Under the pieces are notes generated by a model. It did not search any database and was not told where the DNA came from. It saw only the letters and a program-made list of their open reading frames with translations. Shown here one piece after another: positions 1 to 12,663 of a stretch of 64,000 nucleotides of DNA. A program made the position numbers and the translations under genes. Source of the stretch: Saposhnikovia divaricata. Taxonomy: Eukaryota; Streptophyta; Magnoliopsida; Apiales; Apiaceae. Each line of letters begins with the position of its first letter. Position 1 is the first letter of the stretch. The stretch covers positions 111,034,046-111,098,045 of the forward strand of contig CM071600.1 of assembly GCA_036435485.1 (NCBI GenBank). Direction: 5' to 3'.

Positions 1-2
1 CA

Positions 3-1613
3 AACTCTGTTGAAGCATACTCTGGACCTCTACTGGTAAATACTGAAGAAACTTCTCAGCCAGATCAAAGGGGAGAACCAGTTGAGGGGGAGCATGATCA
101 GAATGATGACTCAAATTTTGATAATGAGTCAGCTAAAAAATCTGGATCAAACTCTGACAGTTCAAACTTTGAGCAGTCAAATTCAGGGGGAGCCTCAGAA
201 AATGAAGAAAGACAACAAGAAAATCAGGAGAACATGGATCAATGGGGAGGATCACATACTGATAGAAGCCATTTACCTTCTGCTAGGAAATGGACAAAAT
301 CTCATACACCTGATTTAATTATTGGAGATCCAGATGCAACAGTAAGGACAAGAAGTGCTACAGCAAGTGAATGTCTGTTTCATGCATTCTTGTCTAAGAA
401 TGAACCAAAGAAGGTAGAAGAAGCTCTTCAAGATGCTGACCGGATAACAGAAATGCAAGAGGAGTTAAATGAATTCGAAAGAAATGAAGTATGGACCCTT
501 GTACCTAGACCAAAGAATAGATCTGTTGTTGGTACTAGATGGGTTTTCAGAAACAAAACTGACAGTGAGGGAGTTGTTACATGGAACAAGGCTAGACTTG
601 TGGCAAAAGGCTATTCACAACAGGAAGGAATAGACTATGATGAAACTCTTGCTCCAGTTGCAAGATTGGAGGCAATAAGAATTTTTCTAGCATATGCCTC
701 TCACAAGAAATTCAAGGTATTTCAGATGGATGTGAAAAGTGCTTTTCTGAATGGGATGCTTGAAGAAGAAGTGTTTGTTGAACAACCACCAGGTTTTATG
801 GACCCAAAATATCCAGACTATGTCTACAGGATGGATAAGGCACTCTATGGACTTAAGCATGCACAAAGAGCATGGTATGAAACTCCGGCTCAATTTCTTT
901 TAGAAAGTGGGTTCAACAGAGGTGCAATTTATAAAACACGGTTCTATTTTAGCTATAGTGATGACTTGCTTTTAGTTCAAATATATGTTGATGACATAAT
1001 TTTTGGATCTATTAATGATAAACTCTGTAAAAAGTTTGCCAAGCTCATGCAGTCCAGGTATCAAATGAGCATGATGGGAGAGCTTAGTTATTTTCTAGGC
1101 CTACAGGTGAAGCAAACAAATGATGGGATTTTCATAAATCAAGCAAAATATACCAGAAATCTTCTCAAGAAATTTGGTATGCTTGACTGCTCATCTGCAT
1201 CAACTCCCATGGCAACAGCAACAAAGTTGGACAAAGACACAGGAGCTCCAGTAGATATGACAAGCTACAGAGGCATGATAGGATCTCTTCTTTATCTAAC
1301 AATAAGCAGACCTGATATCATGTATGCAACTTGTTTATGTACAAGGTTTCAGGCAGATCCCAGAGAACCACATCTCACAGCAGTGAAAAGGATTTTTAAG
1401 TATCTCAAGGGGACCATAACCTTAGGTCTATGGTATCCTAGAGAATCAGATTTCAAGCTAATTGGTTACTCTGATGCAGACTTTGCAGGCTGTAAGATAG
1501 ACAGAAAAAGCACCAGTGGAAGTTGTCAATTTCTGGGTGATAGACTTGTTTCTTGGTACAGCAAGAAACAAAAATCAATTTCTACATCTACAGCTGAAGC
1601 AGAGTATATTGCA
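3..1613 (+). pseudogene. Copia (Sirevirus-like) pol, first part: reverse transcriptase and start of RNase H
   Basis: The frame is open from base 3 to base 1613 and enters from outside the window, so the 5' part of pol is not seen. It starts with an acidic, Ser/Asn-rich linker, then the Copia reverse transcriptase: MDVKSAFLNG (first catalytic Asp), YGLK, and YVDD near base 1000. It continues into RNase H (SDADFAG, KSTSGSCQF, STAEAEYIA). The product would copy element RNA into DNA inside virus-like particles. The frame is broken after STAEAEYIA by the nested insertion starting at 1614; the residues that should follow (AGSCCAQ) are found at 38598. No stop occurs in this piece. A few substitutions at usually conserved positions (KHAQRAWYE for the usual KQAPRAWYD) suggest some decay. 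Close in sequence to the pol of element G, so the same superfamily lineage. Confidence 0.93.
1607..1613. repeat. Target-site duplication of nested block B, left copy
   Basis: TATTGCA here is repeated at 38591-38597. Removing 1614-38590 plus one copy restores the Copia frame across the junction. Seven bases is longer than the 5 bp normal for LTR elements; the outer two bases could be chance matches. Confidence 0.8.
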
Positions 1614-2133
1614 TGTAACGGTCCGAGAATCCGGGGTACAGATTTGGGGCCACCAACCACGATCAACATATTACTAACTTGGATATAAACATTAAATAAA
1701 CTGATAAAGCATTAAAACCCCTTAACCAAGATTGCATACAGGTTATGGTATGAAACAAACTATCGAATTACTTTATTACAACTCAATCTCAGAATAATAA
1801 AAAATATTATACATTTGTGAATATACCAACCACTATCTAACTATATCTAGAACCTTGACAATTCTCAATCCATTATTTGGCGATATCCATAACTCGACTA
1901 TCTCTTCCCACTTCCCGAAGATCAATACTCACTGTCCATTACTAGGTCTACTAAACTTCACTATTAACTGAAGAAAAACAAACAAAAGCAAGAGTGAGCC
2001 AACAATGCTCAGCAAGTGCATAAAGTGATAACAATTTCAATATCGAAACAAATATGATAACAAGAGAATTTCAACTCATACTGTGAAAGAATATGTTATA
2101 TTACTTTTAAGTTACCACGAGGGCCAATACTTC
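1614..2133 (-). repeat. Solo LTR B, segment 1 (sense 3' end)
   Basis: Non-coding. It contains a stretch resembling the 'GAGCAA..GCTCACC' zone near the sense 3' end of Gypsy LTRs A and C (plus strand: agtgagccaacaatgctcag). Interrupted at 2133 by A, whose ACTTC target duplication spans 2129-2133. Confidence 0.72.
2129..2133. repeat. Target-site duplication of element A, left copy
   Basis: ACTTC directly precedes TGTAACACC and is repeated at 17747-17751 directly after CTTACA. Confidence 0.88.
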
Positions 2134-3414
2134 TGTAACACCCCCAGATCCGGGGTCCGGGATCCGGTGGTTACGGTTTCCAATTCTGTCCACAACAATT
2201 GAACTTTCCTTAACATTAAATAAATTACGTCTCTATAACCCAACACAACAATATAAAACACACCCGTTATAGTTCCAGAGATGAAATCAGAGTAACAATC
2301 AAATTTTTATTAATCACATTATGAGTTCTTACAATCCAAAAGGATTTCAATATAAATACATACTCTTTGCCATCCATTTACATAAGTCATACTAGACCAT
2401 ATTCTTGGTACTGAAAGAATAAATCTACCCTATCAATAGCTTCTTCTTCAGCTCTGGTAGTCTCATCGTCCTCGCCCGCGTCGAGTGCGCCTTGTGCGAG
2501 TCATCTGATCTAGCTGTTGTTGTGATATAATAATAAAGCAAGGGTGAGCAATAGCCCACCAACAATAATATATAACTGAACGATAATGTATAACAGTTCA
2601 AAAGTATCTTTCAAACCATATGCCATGCATTTACGGAAATGATGCCAGTATAATATGAACGATGAAGTTACAAGGAAACTTAAAGTATTTGTTTGTAGAA
2701 ATATCTGCTACATCAAAGTAAGCGAGATATTCTTATTGTTATTAAGAAGAGGAGTTTGCAAGAAATGGTTGCAATTCCAGTTATGACCCTTTTCCAACTC
2801 TGCCAACAGTAATCATGTTGCAGGAAATAAATAAATTTGGATGATGAACCAATGATGGAGTATTCACCGCGCCCGCTGTTCCAATCTTGATGATCAGTCG
2901 AGATCGTACAGCTCAATTTAGATTTACTACCGGTAGAAGAAAGAACTGACGGATTTACTTGTATACCGCCTTGCTAGCTCTCCCCGGCCAACGGTTGGGC
3001 CAAAGGGGATAGACCGGCGCTACTCGGCCTCTTACACGACTCCTAGTTCAAATAGAATTCATGATTCTGAATGTAACGTTCGTCCCCCTTTGCCCAAGTA
3101 TAATACTTGTTGATAAGACTCCACAAAGTAGTCGTATCTAGTTGGAAAGGAAAATTTACCAATAACTCCCAAGCTATTACTTGGTAACGGATATCAACTT
3201 GTTCCATTAATCTTACCCCTCGAAAGATGATAAGGTAAGCAACGACTTAATAAGTCAACAACACCCGAGTTGCGAGTGAAGGGAATACTTTATGACCGGG
3301 AAGTCGACAAGATAAATAACATTTTCCAAGTAAGGTTCCATTATTATTAAGGAGATAGACTCAAAGAAGAATGATGTCTGAGAACCTTTCTTGATATAGG
3401 ATTAATAATAATAT

Positions 3415-4165
3415 GACTCCGAAATATTTTTCGTAATAATCGAAGAAGATAAACCTTATCGAGATTATTCTAAGTATGGAATAAATATTCAGAGAATATT
3501 TATTGGGTTAAAATATTTAAAGAATATTTGGGAATATGAAAGAATATCTTTAATCAGAGTATTTCTCAAAATAATCCCTGAAGAAATATCAGGAGAATAT
3601 TTATTGAATAAATAAATATTTAAATGAATATTCAAAACAATATTCATTAATTAATAAGACCTGAAAAGAATATTTAAGGTAATATTCATAATTAATTAGG
3701 AATTTAAATGAATATTCAAAAGTAATATTTATTTAATGAATAATATCCTAAATGAATATCAAGTAATATTCATTTATTAATCCAAGCCTTAAGGAGTATT
3801 CGATAATTAAATCAAGCTTCAGATGAATATTAGAATAATATTCATCAAGTATTCAATATCTTAAATGAATATTCAAAAGTAATATTTATTTAATAAAATA
3901 ATATTCTAAAAGAATATCCAAATAATATTCATTTAGTAGTCTCATCTTTAGAAGAATATTCAAAATAATAATCGATAATCAATCCGACTCTGAATGAATA
4001 TTGAGAAATATTATTCGTCGAATGATTACGTTCAAATAATTATTTGAAGTAAGGATCATTAAATAAATAATCTCGAACGAATATTCAAATAATATTCGTC
4101 GCCCAAATAATAGAAAATATTTACTTAAATATTTTCCTCCGAGGTAATCTCGATATATCAAGGAA
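3415..4165. repeat. AATATT-rich degenerate array inside element A LTR
   Basis: Dozens of copies of the palindromic core GAATATTC / AATATT separated by A/T-rich spacers, with loose units such as aaatgaatattcaaa. It is not a clean tandem array. The matching block in the other LTR is about 13945-14695. Confidence 0.75.
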
Positions 4166-4353
4166 TATTGACTCCCGGTCTATATTTGATTAATAAGATG
4201 TATACGCCCTTCTTATGAGGGTCTTACAATAACCGGCTTATAACTGATATATAACTATCTAGCTTATAAGCCAACAATAACATTCAGGGAACAAGTATAT
4301 CAATTCAACTTGAAAGTAGGCATGCATGCAATGGCATATGTATATCAGCAATC

Positions 4354-4371
4354 ATATATATATATATATAT
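4354..4371. repeat. (AT)9 microsatellite in element A 3' LTR
   Basis: Nine AT units here against thirteen at 14882-14907 in the sister LTR. This accounts for most of the length difference between the two LTRs. Confidence 0.9.
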
Positions 4372-6875
4372 TTATTCAATCACAACAACAACCTAAAAGA
4401 ATGGAGTTGAAACTTGCCTGGTAGTCGAGTACGGTAAGGGGTAGTGGTAGCGGGTCCCGGTTCAGCTTGGTGATCTATAAATAGCCAAGGCATTCGGGAT
4501 TAATCACTTAACATATTAAAATTTAAGTTATACTTAATTCGAAACACGTTCTCGAGTTATCTCGTTATACCCCTTTTTAGTGGATTACTTATTATCACTG
4601 ATCCGACCCGACATTCGTTCGTTAATACGACATGTCACTGCACTTATACTTGGGACATACTTAAGTCATATGAGTTCTAAGGTTGATCGTTACGAACCAA
4701 TATTATACTCCGAGTTTTATCGCCCGTTTTCTAAGTGTTTTACCGAAGTTATAAAAGAGTCGTCTTTTAGGGGTTCGTTCGCGTTTAACCTTGACTCGAA
4801 CATTTTTAATAAATCGAAAAATGCTCTTTTTGACATACGGTTTTATTTCAAACCTTCCTTCTTACCCCTAGTATTTATTTACCAAGATTCGCCATGACGT
4901 TACATAGTTTACGAGGGTTCAATTTCAGATACGAACTTTCGTTTACGGATTCGAACTACTTTTAGTAATTTGGTCATAATTCCTAAACCGTAAATCAAAA
5001 TGCTTCGATTCTTTCGCCAAAGTGATCTATGTTCAAAAATCTATCAGTAGGGTTCATTAACTTGCCAAGAACAGAGAGTTATGGCTACTGACCAGTTCGG
5101 TTTCTTAGTGTTAATGAAAATCGGGCATTACGACGACTACGAATCGAGCGTTCTAAAATTCATTACGCAACAACCAAGCCACACCGGGAATCTAATCAAC
5201 TTATACACATAAAAAGCACCCCAACAAGACCAGAAGCCACTGATCTTAGTATCAAACTCATCAGGTTAATCAAATCACTAAATCACTAACTAAACATGCT
5301 TATAACATGAACATAATCATAACTAAGCTAGATCCATCAAGAACATGCTTAAAACTCAAAGTAGAGCAAGGGTTTTCAAGTCTTATACCTTCCTTGTAGT
5401 ATGTAATAGCCTCACAAAGCTTGGTATTGCCCTTGGATGGCCTTAACTTAGCTAGGATCAACCATGAAAACAAGAAAAACAAAGATTAGTTCTTAGAAAC
5501 ACTATTCATCATCACCTTTGATGATTTATTTGAAAATGAAAGGAAGTGAATTTGAGGCTGAAATTTCTAGGGGATCTAAGCTATGATATGTAGTACTTAC
5601 CCTAAAAATTAGAAGAACAAACAATGGTGGGAACCTCCTTTTCTAGCTCCTTGGCCGAAACTTTGAAGAAAAGAAAGGAATGGAGAGTGTTTACTTGGTT
5701 TCTTGCTTTTCCTTGGTCAATTTTGCATAAAGTGAATTTGGATAGATAATATCTCATCCTAGTTGTGTTAGTGGAGTGTGATGTCATGGATGAGGCAATT
5801 TGGAGAGACAAGTGTTATGTTTTGGATGGTGGAAGGCTAAGTATTGGTTGGTTTTTCTAAGTACTACTTCCATCTCCAAGTATGCTAGTTACTTTAAGCC
5901 ACTTGGTTGCTAGATATTTATTCTAGTAGCTTACACAAGACTCTTGATTCCTCTGCTTGTTTCTGTGTCCGGTTATTACCCGTTTCGATTGATCGTTCGT
6001 GAGAATATTTCACGGATTTCTAATTAGGGTTTACCGGGAATCCTCTTTAATATTAATACTTTCATTCTCCATCTTTCATTCTAACTTTCCAATTTATATT
6101 CCTTAAATCCATTCGTTAAATACTTAAGGCTATCAGTGTCCAGGGAACTCTCGGAGAAAATAAAAGTGCGGTTTTTCAGAATCCGACAGCTTTTACATAC
6201 ACTTATTTTCCCCCTGGATCACTAATACGAACTCGGAAATCCATTCCGAATGCTTCTGTATAGTGTCGTCTCATATTATTATATACTCCCACCAAACACT
6301 ATTCATTCTGTATTCTTTACTTGTTCTCTTAGGGTGGTACAATTGTCCGTATTCTCTTTCGATCGTTCCTTATCCTTTTTACGGAAGTACTGGATTAATC
6401 GTTACCGATCTGGATGACATGAGAATATTCTCTTGCTTGAAGTTGCCATATCTTATTCCCTTAGAAGATAGATTATTCTTACCTATGTTGTCACCCTTTA
6501 GCATTCTTCAAGACATAAACATAATAAGGTCGAATTCCATTCATTCTTTCCAAATATCAATAATTACATTGTAGCCATAACCACTCCTCAGTGGTTTCCT
6601 ACCTTCATTCTTAAATCAAATATAATAACATCCCAAAATATCAAATCCTCAAAGTTAATATCTCAATTCTTGGATTATAATAATATTTAATCCACTGTCC
6701 GGTCAAATATTATACCGAAAAGAATTTGGAATTTCTGAATTCCGATCGTCTCTGCATTCACTTATTTCCTCCGCGTATTACTAATATGACTTCGAAACAT
6801 CCATATCACGTCCCGTACATAGGGTGGAGTGAAAAGTTTTCCAACTTACAAAATCACTATTCATCCACCAAATTA

Positions 6876-6947
6876 CTATGCACGTACAGGAAACACTATG
6901 CACGTATGGGAAACACTATGCACGTACGGGAAACACTATGCACGTAC
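6876..6947. repeat. 20 bp tandem repeat in element A 3' LTR
   Basis: About 3.6 copies of ctatgcacgtacgggaaaca. It lies near the sense 5' end of the LTR (U3 region), where repeats of this kind can act as enhancer or binding sites. That role is inference. Confidence 0.85.
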
Positions 6948-7210
6948 TCATTTCCCTTCAAGGATCCATTAGCTCCTTCCTGGATGGTAGATTATTCTTA
7001 TCTAGGTCCTCAACCATCGAATTACTCTATTCTGACAATATACCAATGCATCAGGATCATTGTCCAAAGCAATATCCATTCATTACAATCATTGTTCTTT
7101 GAAACCACCATTCATTAGAGCTGGTGACCTTGTTATCGGAATCATTGTTCCTCATTTTATCATTACTTAATAAAAAGTTTTAATTATATCCAAAATTTGG
7201 GGTTCTTACA

Positions 7211-7228
7211 GTCTCCCCTCCTTAAAAG
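7211..7228 (-). promoter_or_regulatory. Polypurine tract of element A
   Basis: In minus sense AAGGAGGGGAGAC lies directly before TGTAAGAACC, the LTR start. This is the primer site for plus-strand DNA synthesis and fixes the orientation of A as minus. Confidence 0.88.
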
Positions 7229-7710
7229 GATTCCGTCCCGGAATCAGGTAGGAAGCAAAGAGTCGTTTGCCTGCCGTTCACTGTTTAGCTCCCCGGTCAA
7301 TTCTTAGTCGTTCTACCCTTCCTCAGCACATCTTCTAGTGCTACAATTCATACTTTATCCTTTTTCCATCAACGTTGCTACTTTTCGTACAACTCACTAT
7401 CCGGGTTATACTCTTACTCAGTCTTATCCTTATTGATACCTGCAGTAACATTGGTATCACTATCACCCTACGATTCGGAGGTAACCTCGCTCGTACTGTG
7501 CATTTCCTGATTTCTTTAATCTTCGCAATCTCGATCAATATAGAGAAGTGGAAAGATTTATTGAGAGATCACTATGATCAATTGAACATTTGTTATATTG
7601 CATAGTTAGTACAGAAGGGGGCCAGCCTTTAGTACTTGACAAGCAATTAAACAAGTCATGGTATTCCACTTAGACTTCTATCACATAGACAGATAGTCAC
7701 GTAACAGTAC

Positions 7711-7726
7711 CTCCCCTCCTAAAAGG
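7711..7726 (-). promoter_or_regulatory. Second polypurine-tract-like motif in element A
   Basis: In minus sense CCTTTTAGGAGGGGAG, nearly the same as the true tract at 7211-7228 (CCTTTTAAGGAGGGGAG), about 490 bp further inside the element. It could be a duplicated or secondary priming site, or a local duplication. Confidence 0.55.
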
Positions 7727-8554
7727 GTTGTTCTTCTCAATTCATAAAGAAGATGAATAAGAGAGAAGAAGATAAAGAGTTCTAAAGGATTATAGAAAGC
7801 TTTCATGATTGTAGAATATCATACTCAGAATTTACCTCTGAACTATAGAGGTTTATCAAAGAAGAAATTAATCATAATTATATCCAATACTATTTGATCG
7901 CAATCTCACGTGTCAACATATCTTGCTACTTTGTCCATTATTCTATGGACAAATACTCTTGTTCAATCTTAGCGATACTCACATTCGGGAAATCCTTCAA
8001 CCTTTCAGGTTAAATCTTAGATTTCTCACTTGACATCATTATTACTGACATCCCATATCATGTTACTAGCTTTTTCATAACTATAATATTGACACTATCA
8101 GGTTGTCATCCTGAGAATTCATTAGAAAACCCATTCATAACATTCCTTGCTTCTCATTCCATAGTTGCTTCCCCACCCTTTTCTTTATCAATCACATCCT
8201 TCTTATTAGCTGATTCTTACTCATTTCTATTATTTACTTTCACCTTCACCTCTTTATTGAGACACCTTTTTGCACTTGGTACCTCCTTATCGGTATTCCG
8301 TCTCATTTATTCTATAATCATCACGTTATTTCAATTTAAACTTTCCGAAATGAATCTGGCCCGATTCCTTTAACTTAGATTCATATAATCTACTTCTGCC
8401 AACTTTGTTTCTCATTACTTGTTCTTTTCTATCCGTGGTTTTCCACAGGTTGTCTTTCGTAAGTCAGACCAGGTCGTATATCTACATGCTCGTACTCCTA
8501 TCATCTGTTGAACATCTGCATTTTACTGGCGTAGCGTGGCCACATGAAAACCCG

Positions 8555-8773
8555 TTATGACCGTGCTATAATTTTGGGGGTAAGGCTGGCTCGAATACCG
8601 CCGCCCGAACACTTTAAACTCTCAAGTGGCCCAATAAGTCTTGGGCTCAACCGCCCTTCCCTCCAAGTCTCATTAATTCTTTCTACGAGAATACGTTTAG
8701 CATCACGAATTATCAACCTCATATTCTCTATCTTGTTTGTGCAGAAGTACACTAACACAAACTTGCTTGTCAT
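8555..8773 (-). pseudogene. Integrase C-terminal relic of element A
   Basis: The frame contains REGRLSPRLIGPLESLK, which resembles the conserved GKLSPRFIGPFEIL motif behind the integrase core of Gypsy (Tekay/chromovirus-like) pol proteins. The surrounding residues do not follow the family well and the frame is short, so it is a decayed fragment with no expected function. Its position close to the PPT fits the C-terminal end of pol. Confidence 0.6.
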
Positions 8774-9309
8774 TCATCAACATGCTATTTAGTTAATCAA
8801 TGGCAGCACTTTCTTTATCTTTACATTGTCATCTACTTTCTTAGAAGAATCACCGTTGCTTGTTGTTTACGTAGTGCATTAATAGCTAACCCTACGGGTT
8901 TCAAATCCCTTAGGGAGACAAAGTAATCACTATTCCTTATCCATAAGGAACACTTCCTGAACTTGATGTAGATATAACATGAAGTAGATAGAATTGCGGA
9001 AGAGTTTCAAGCATCGCAGCTAGGTCCGGTTGATGAAACTATCACTTATGCATCTTCCATAAAAGACTGGAAACTTAACGGTTTACTTCATCAATTTTGT
9101 ACCATGGTCCTGGTTTGCCTCAAAACGGGACCTTCTAAGGTACGTAATATGCTTAAGACTCCATCAGGAATCGAATCTTTACTTAAACTATTATTACCTT
9201 CGATTCTTGCACAATCATCAAAAGGAATGTAACTTCCTATACTCCAATATGACCTTCAAGGTCTTTCCAAATATCATTTTGTTTCTTCGGTATGAACATT
9301 TATAATTAT

Positions 9310-9375
9310 TCCTTTATACTTAGACTGTCGGCCACCTCATTGGCCTTTCCTGATAATAATAATTTCTGGTAACCC
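9310..9375 (-). pseudogene. RNase H/integrase linker relic of element A
   Basis: In minus sense one frame reads GKANEVADSLS, matching the conserved HPGKANVVADALS motif between RNase H and integrase in Gypsy pol. The frame is not open on either side. It supports an originally Gypsy-type interior. Confidence 0.6.
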
Positions 9376-12300
9376 TTGTTCTCTGGATATATTCCAATTC
9401 AAACATTTCTACCTCATTCCCATCATTGATGGGTGAAAGCATTCTCCCTTAAGCTCTACTGATGGAGAAAAATATATTTATCAGTCTTTCTCCATAAGTC
9501 ATTGCTTCCACCTACCCGTGGGAACTTTATCACGTTTATTCCCAATCCTACTTAGGATACTTCTCTTCTTAGTTCTTTCCTTATCTTAGGATAATCTCAA
9601 CCTTTATAGGTTCAATCCATACTTCCTCAGGGTCTCATACATGCCTCATCTGGTATTATTGTTACGATGTCATACATTCCTTACCAAACTTCCATTTTTG
9701 AAGTTCGGAATATTACCCTTTTTCCTTGTAAGGTTTCATAGGTCATCCTCATCCTTCCTCCTGTATTTTCTGGGTACAGGGTATATCAAAATGTCATTGA
9801 TCAATACTCTAATAATTCTATCTATGTTCTTTCCAGAACTCTTTTTAATAATCCTTACCGGTCATTGTTGCCTTAACAAGTCCAACTCATATCATCTGAA
9901 GTCATAATGTCGTTATTAGGGTTAATGCCACCCCTTGTGCATTCCCTAGGGTTTGTCTTAATTTATGGATATCCTATCCTTAATTCAACTGCCAAAGAAT
10001 TCTTGCATCTTATAATTGGCAATCAGATCATGTATCCTTAATAAAGGTCTCTTTTCAATCATTCTCATTTGATAATCGATCGGTGGCTTAATGCCACCCT
10101 CTTCTTTCAGATAGTTGTCAGCCTATTTGGCCTTCCAAAAAGTCAACGTATGCCTATCTCCTCTCTTACAGAACTTGGTAATGGCAGCAAGGATGTTTTG
10201 GAAGATATTGGTCGAGTTCAACGTGAATCTCTTAGTACTTATCGTTCTTCTCAAATGTACTTGCCTTAGACAAAATTTCTACAGCATACTGATCCATCTC
10301 TGACCATTTCTATACTCTCTTCATAAACCTTCGTTGTTTACTTCCCTTAGTCGTAATATGTTCAGGGTATTCATGATACCCTAACATCATACATCTCAAG
10401 TCACTATACTTCCATTTTACTCGTAATCTTGGACAACCATATACACATGAGTCACTTTAGTACGGGTTACCCCATCCCAAAAAGGTCTAGTAAATTCCCC
10501 ATCAAAACATGGGTTGCAAAAAGTTTAGTAGAAGACTCCTACGATCACATTAATATTTCCTTTATATCAGAAGCCCTTGCAGTCGGTGCTTACTTAGAAG
10601 CAACCCTGCTTTGTCTTTTCATTGCTGGTCTAGTCACTTTATAGTCCGTTGTGACTTGGCCTCAACTGGCCACACTAAAATAAAAATATATGATTTTAGG
10701 GGTTGGCTAATAGCATTACTTTTCTAGCAATTGCCGGCATAGTGCCTTCTTCTTTGATACCTTTCTACCTTTCCAAAACTTTACTCCATATAAGTCTTAA
10801 TCGACTACTCGGCACCGTCTCCGGTCACCTTTCCTCCACTTTTATCTTTTCAACTATTCTTATCAATCCCGCGTGCCACGCAAGCTTACCATTCCTGGCA
10901 TAACAGCCTTTTCACTTAAGTCAATCCCGGAGTTTCTCCGTCCGGTTAGTTTCTTACTTACATTTCCTGTTCTCGTCCAATCTCACTTCATCCTTTTATC
11001 ACTACCGTCGATTGTAATGCTCAGGGTCCGTTTACTAACCCATTTACAGCATCCTTACCCAAATCACAGGGTTTGCTCCAGTTTCTACTCTCTTCCATGA
11101 CATTCTCTGATAATCAGAAAGACAAGGTTTGCCAAAATTCACCGGATTCCTTTCCAGATTCAGGGAAATTTTGATCAATCTACCCACCTACTGGTAACAT
11201 TAAGGAGACCAGTTTCGAAACCTGAAGAATAGTTCTTTGAACCTCCAAGCAGGTGGAATCATAAGCAGTCATAGTTAACGAAATAATCATCATCAGATTG
11301 GAAGTTTACCCACTGGAGAGGAATCAATTATATCCATCCCTTAGAAGGGAATCAATAGTTTCAAACTGAAACCTGTCACAACGTCCTGATATTCAATACT
11401 ACCAAATGTCGGTCTACCTAACCCTTTATGCGAAGCGCCATTGGAAGCACAAAGTCTCATTTTTCCATTAAGCAATGCCAGCTCTTGGTCATTACCAATT
11501 TCACCTTTTAGCTCCAGGAAGATTTTCTCACATTTTTCTCTTTAACTGCTGATCGTATTACTTGATCTATTATTATTCCGCATCGGAATAAACTTAAGGT
11601 ACTACTATAATCCATTCAAAGAGAAGAAGGAATTTAATATTCCTCTGAATCACATGCATCTAACGTTTCTGGTTCATCATTTAACTGAGTTGAATTAACT
11701 CTATACTCAGTCTCTGGCAGTAGTCTCATTACGAGTTCATCTTGACTCACTGGTCTTATCTTCCGGTAGGTTCTGAGATAATTGTCTTGCTTACTACTTC
11801 CTTATATAACTTTATCCAATCATGCTGTCACTTCCCAATGTTTTTACTTTCTAAATGATTCATTCATAAAATGAACATTTTCCTTAATAAAACCACCTTA
11901 TTAACCTCAATTTGGTTCCATAATTTACAACCTACGACACCTGCCTTCTCATGGCGAATTATTACTGACCATATTCATACTAATTCATTTATCAAATGAT
12001 ATGGCACTTACTGCCTCCTTCTCAACTATTCCTAGGGACTCTGTTCCTCGCCCTAAATCGATGTCTTTGATAATCATACATCCCTCTAGCTCTTTCTTTG
12101 TTAAGATGAAAATCTCTAAGGATTCTCATCTTTTTTTTTCCGTATAAGATCTCAAGTAATTCTTCCAATCCTTCTTTCTTGCTGGTACTACATCTGGTAG
12201 TCCGGCTATGAATTCAACATGCATCTTCAGATCTCTTAATAATATCTCGGTTCTTTATACTCACTTTTCTGAGCACCATATCTTAATCATCACAGTCATT

Positions 12301-12647
12301 CTGGCTGCGACCCTCATTACCCATGGGTAAGCTCCTTATCCTAACAGGATTTTCCTTATCTGCTGGAACCTCTTCCGGGTCTCCAGTAGGGTACTCCATC
12401 GAATTACCCGCTGATCTTCAGCATATAAAGCATCATCGCGCTGTTGCTCGTATGCCTCAAGGTCAGTCGCCTTACTCGTCGATACGATATCGAGCTAAGT
12501 TACTATCATTATACTTACGAGTTCCCATAAGGGTTTTATATGTCATCACTACATTAAGTAGTCCGACTATGAACTTGGAAAGAGTTCTTATTATCTTATT
12601 GAATTTATTGTTGTAACGTCACCTCATCTCTGGGGTTTATAACGTAC

Positions 12648-12659
12648 GCTCTGATATCA
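12648..12659 (-). promoter_or_regulatory. Primer binding site of element A (tRNA-iMet type)
   Basis: In minus sense TGATATCAGAGC lies 4 bases after the LTR end GTTACA. It matches the plant initiator-Met primer site TGGTATCAGAGC at 11 of 12 positions. Confidence 0.8.
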
Positions 12660-12663
12660 CTTC

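Larger units (their letters stand above)
2134..7210 (-). repeat. Element A 3' LTR (5,077 bp)
   Basis: In element sense it begins TGTAAGAACCCC at 7210 and ends GGGGGTGTTACA at 2134. About 37 substitutions and three small indels separate it from the other copy at 12664-17746. It carries no credible gene: the reading frames at 4580-4897, 6263-6574 and 6726-7118 recur in the other LTR but match nothing I know. Internal features are an AATATT-rich block (about 3415-4165), an (AT)9 tract and a 20 bp tandem repeat. Confidence 0.93.
7211..12663 (-). other. Interior of element A: decayed gag-pol region without open frame
   Basis: 5.45 kb with no minus-strand frame longer than about 75 codons that resembles a retroelement protein. 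Recognisable scraps are an integrase C-terminal piece (8555-8773) and a linker piece with GKANEVADSLS (about 9310-9375). Their order (integrase tail nearer the PPT) agrees with a Tekay/Retand-like Gypsy pol in minus orientation. The rest, including 9376-12640 where protease, reverse transcriptase and gag should lie, shows nothing I can name. Several plus-strand frames (8089-8373, 10703-10903, 10873-11100) are low-complexity antisense shadows. Confidence 0.8.

Noticed and set aside
4580..4897. 105-codon plus-strand frame, repeated at 15116-15433
   Set aside because: It lies in both LTR copies of element A, antisense to the element, with no known domain. Repetition is explained by LTR identity.
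6876..6947. CRISPR-like or satellite array
   Set aside because: A 20 bp direct tandem without unique spacers, inside a plant LTR; CRISPR is not expected in a plant nucleus.
6263..7118. 103- and 130-codon frames in LTR A (and at 16799-17654)
   Set aside because: Same reason: LTR sequence, no domain, part of one is the translated 20 bp tandem repeat.
12648..12659. Partial initiator-Met tRNA gene
   Set aside because: Only the 12-base primer-site complement is present; same at 56795-56809.
12659..12663. ACTTC before the 5' LTR of A as an extra target duplication
   Set aside because: It is the spacer between LTR and primer site in the element interior; the match to the target duplication looks coincidental.
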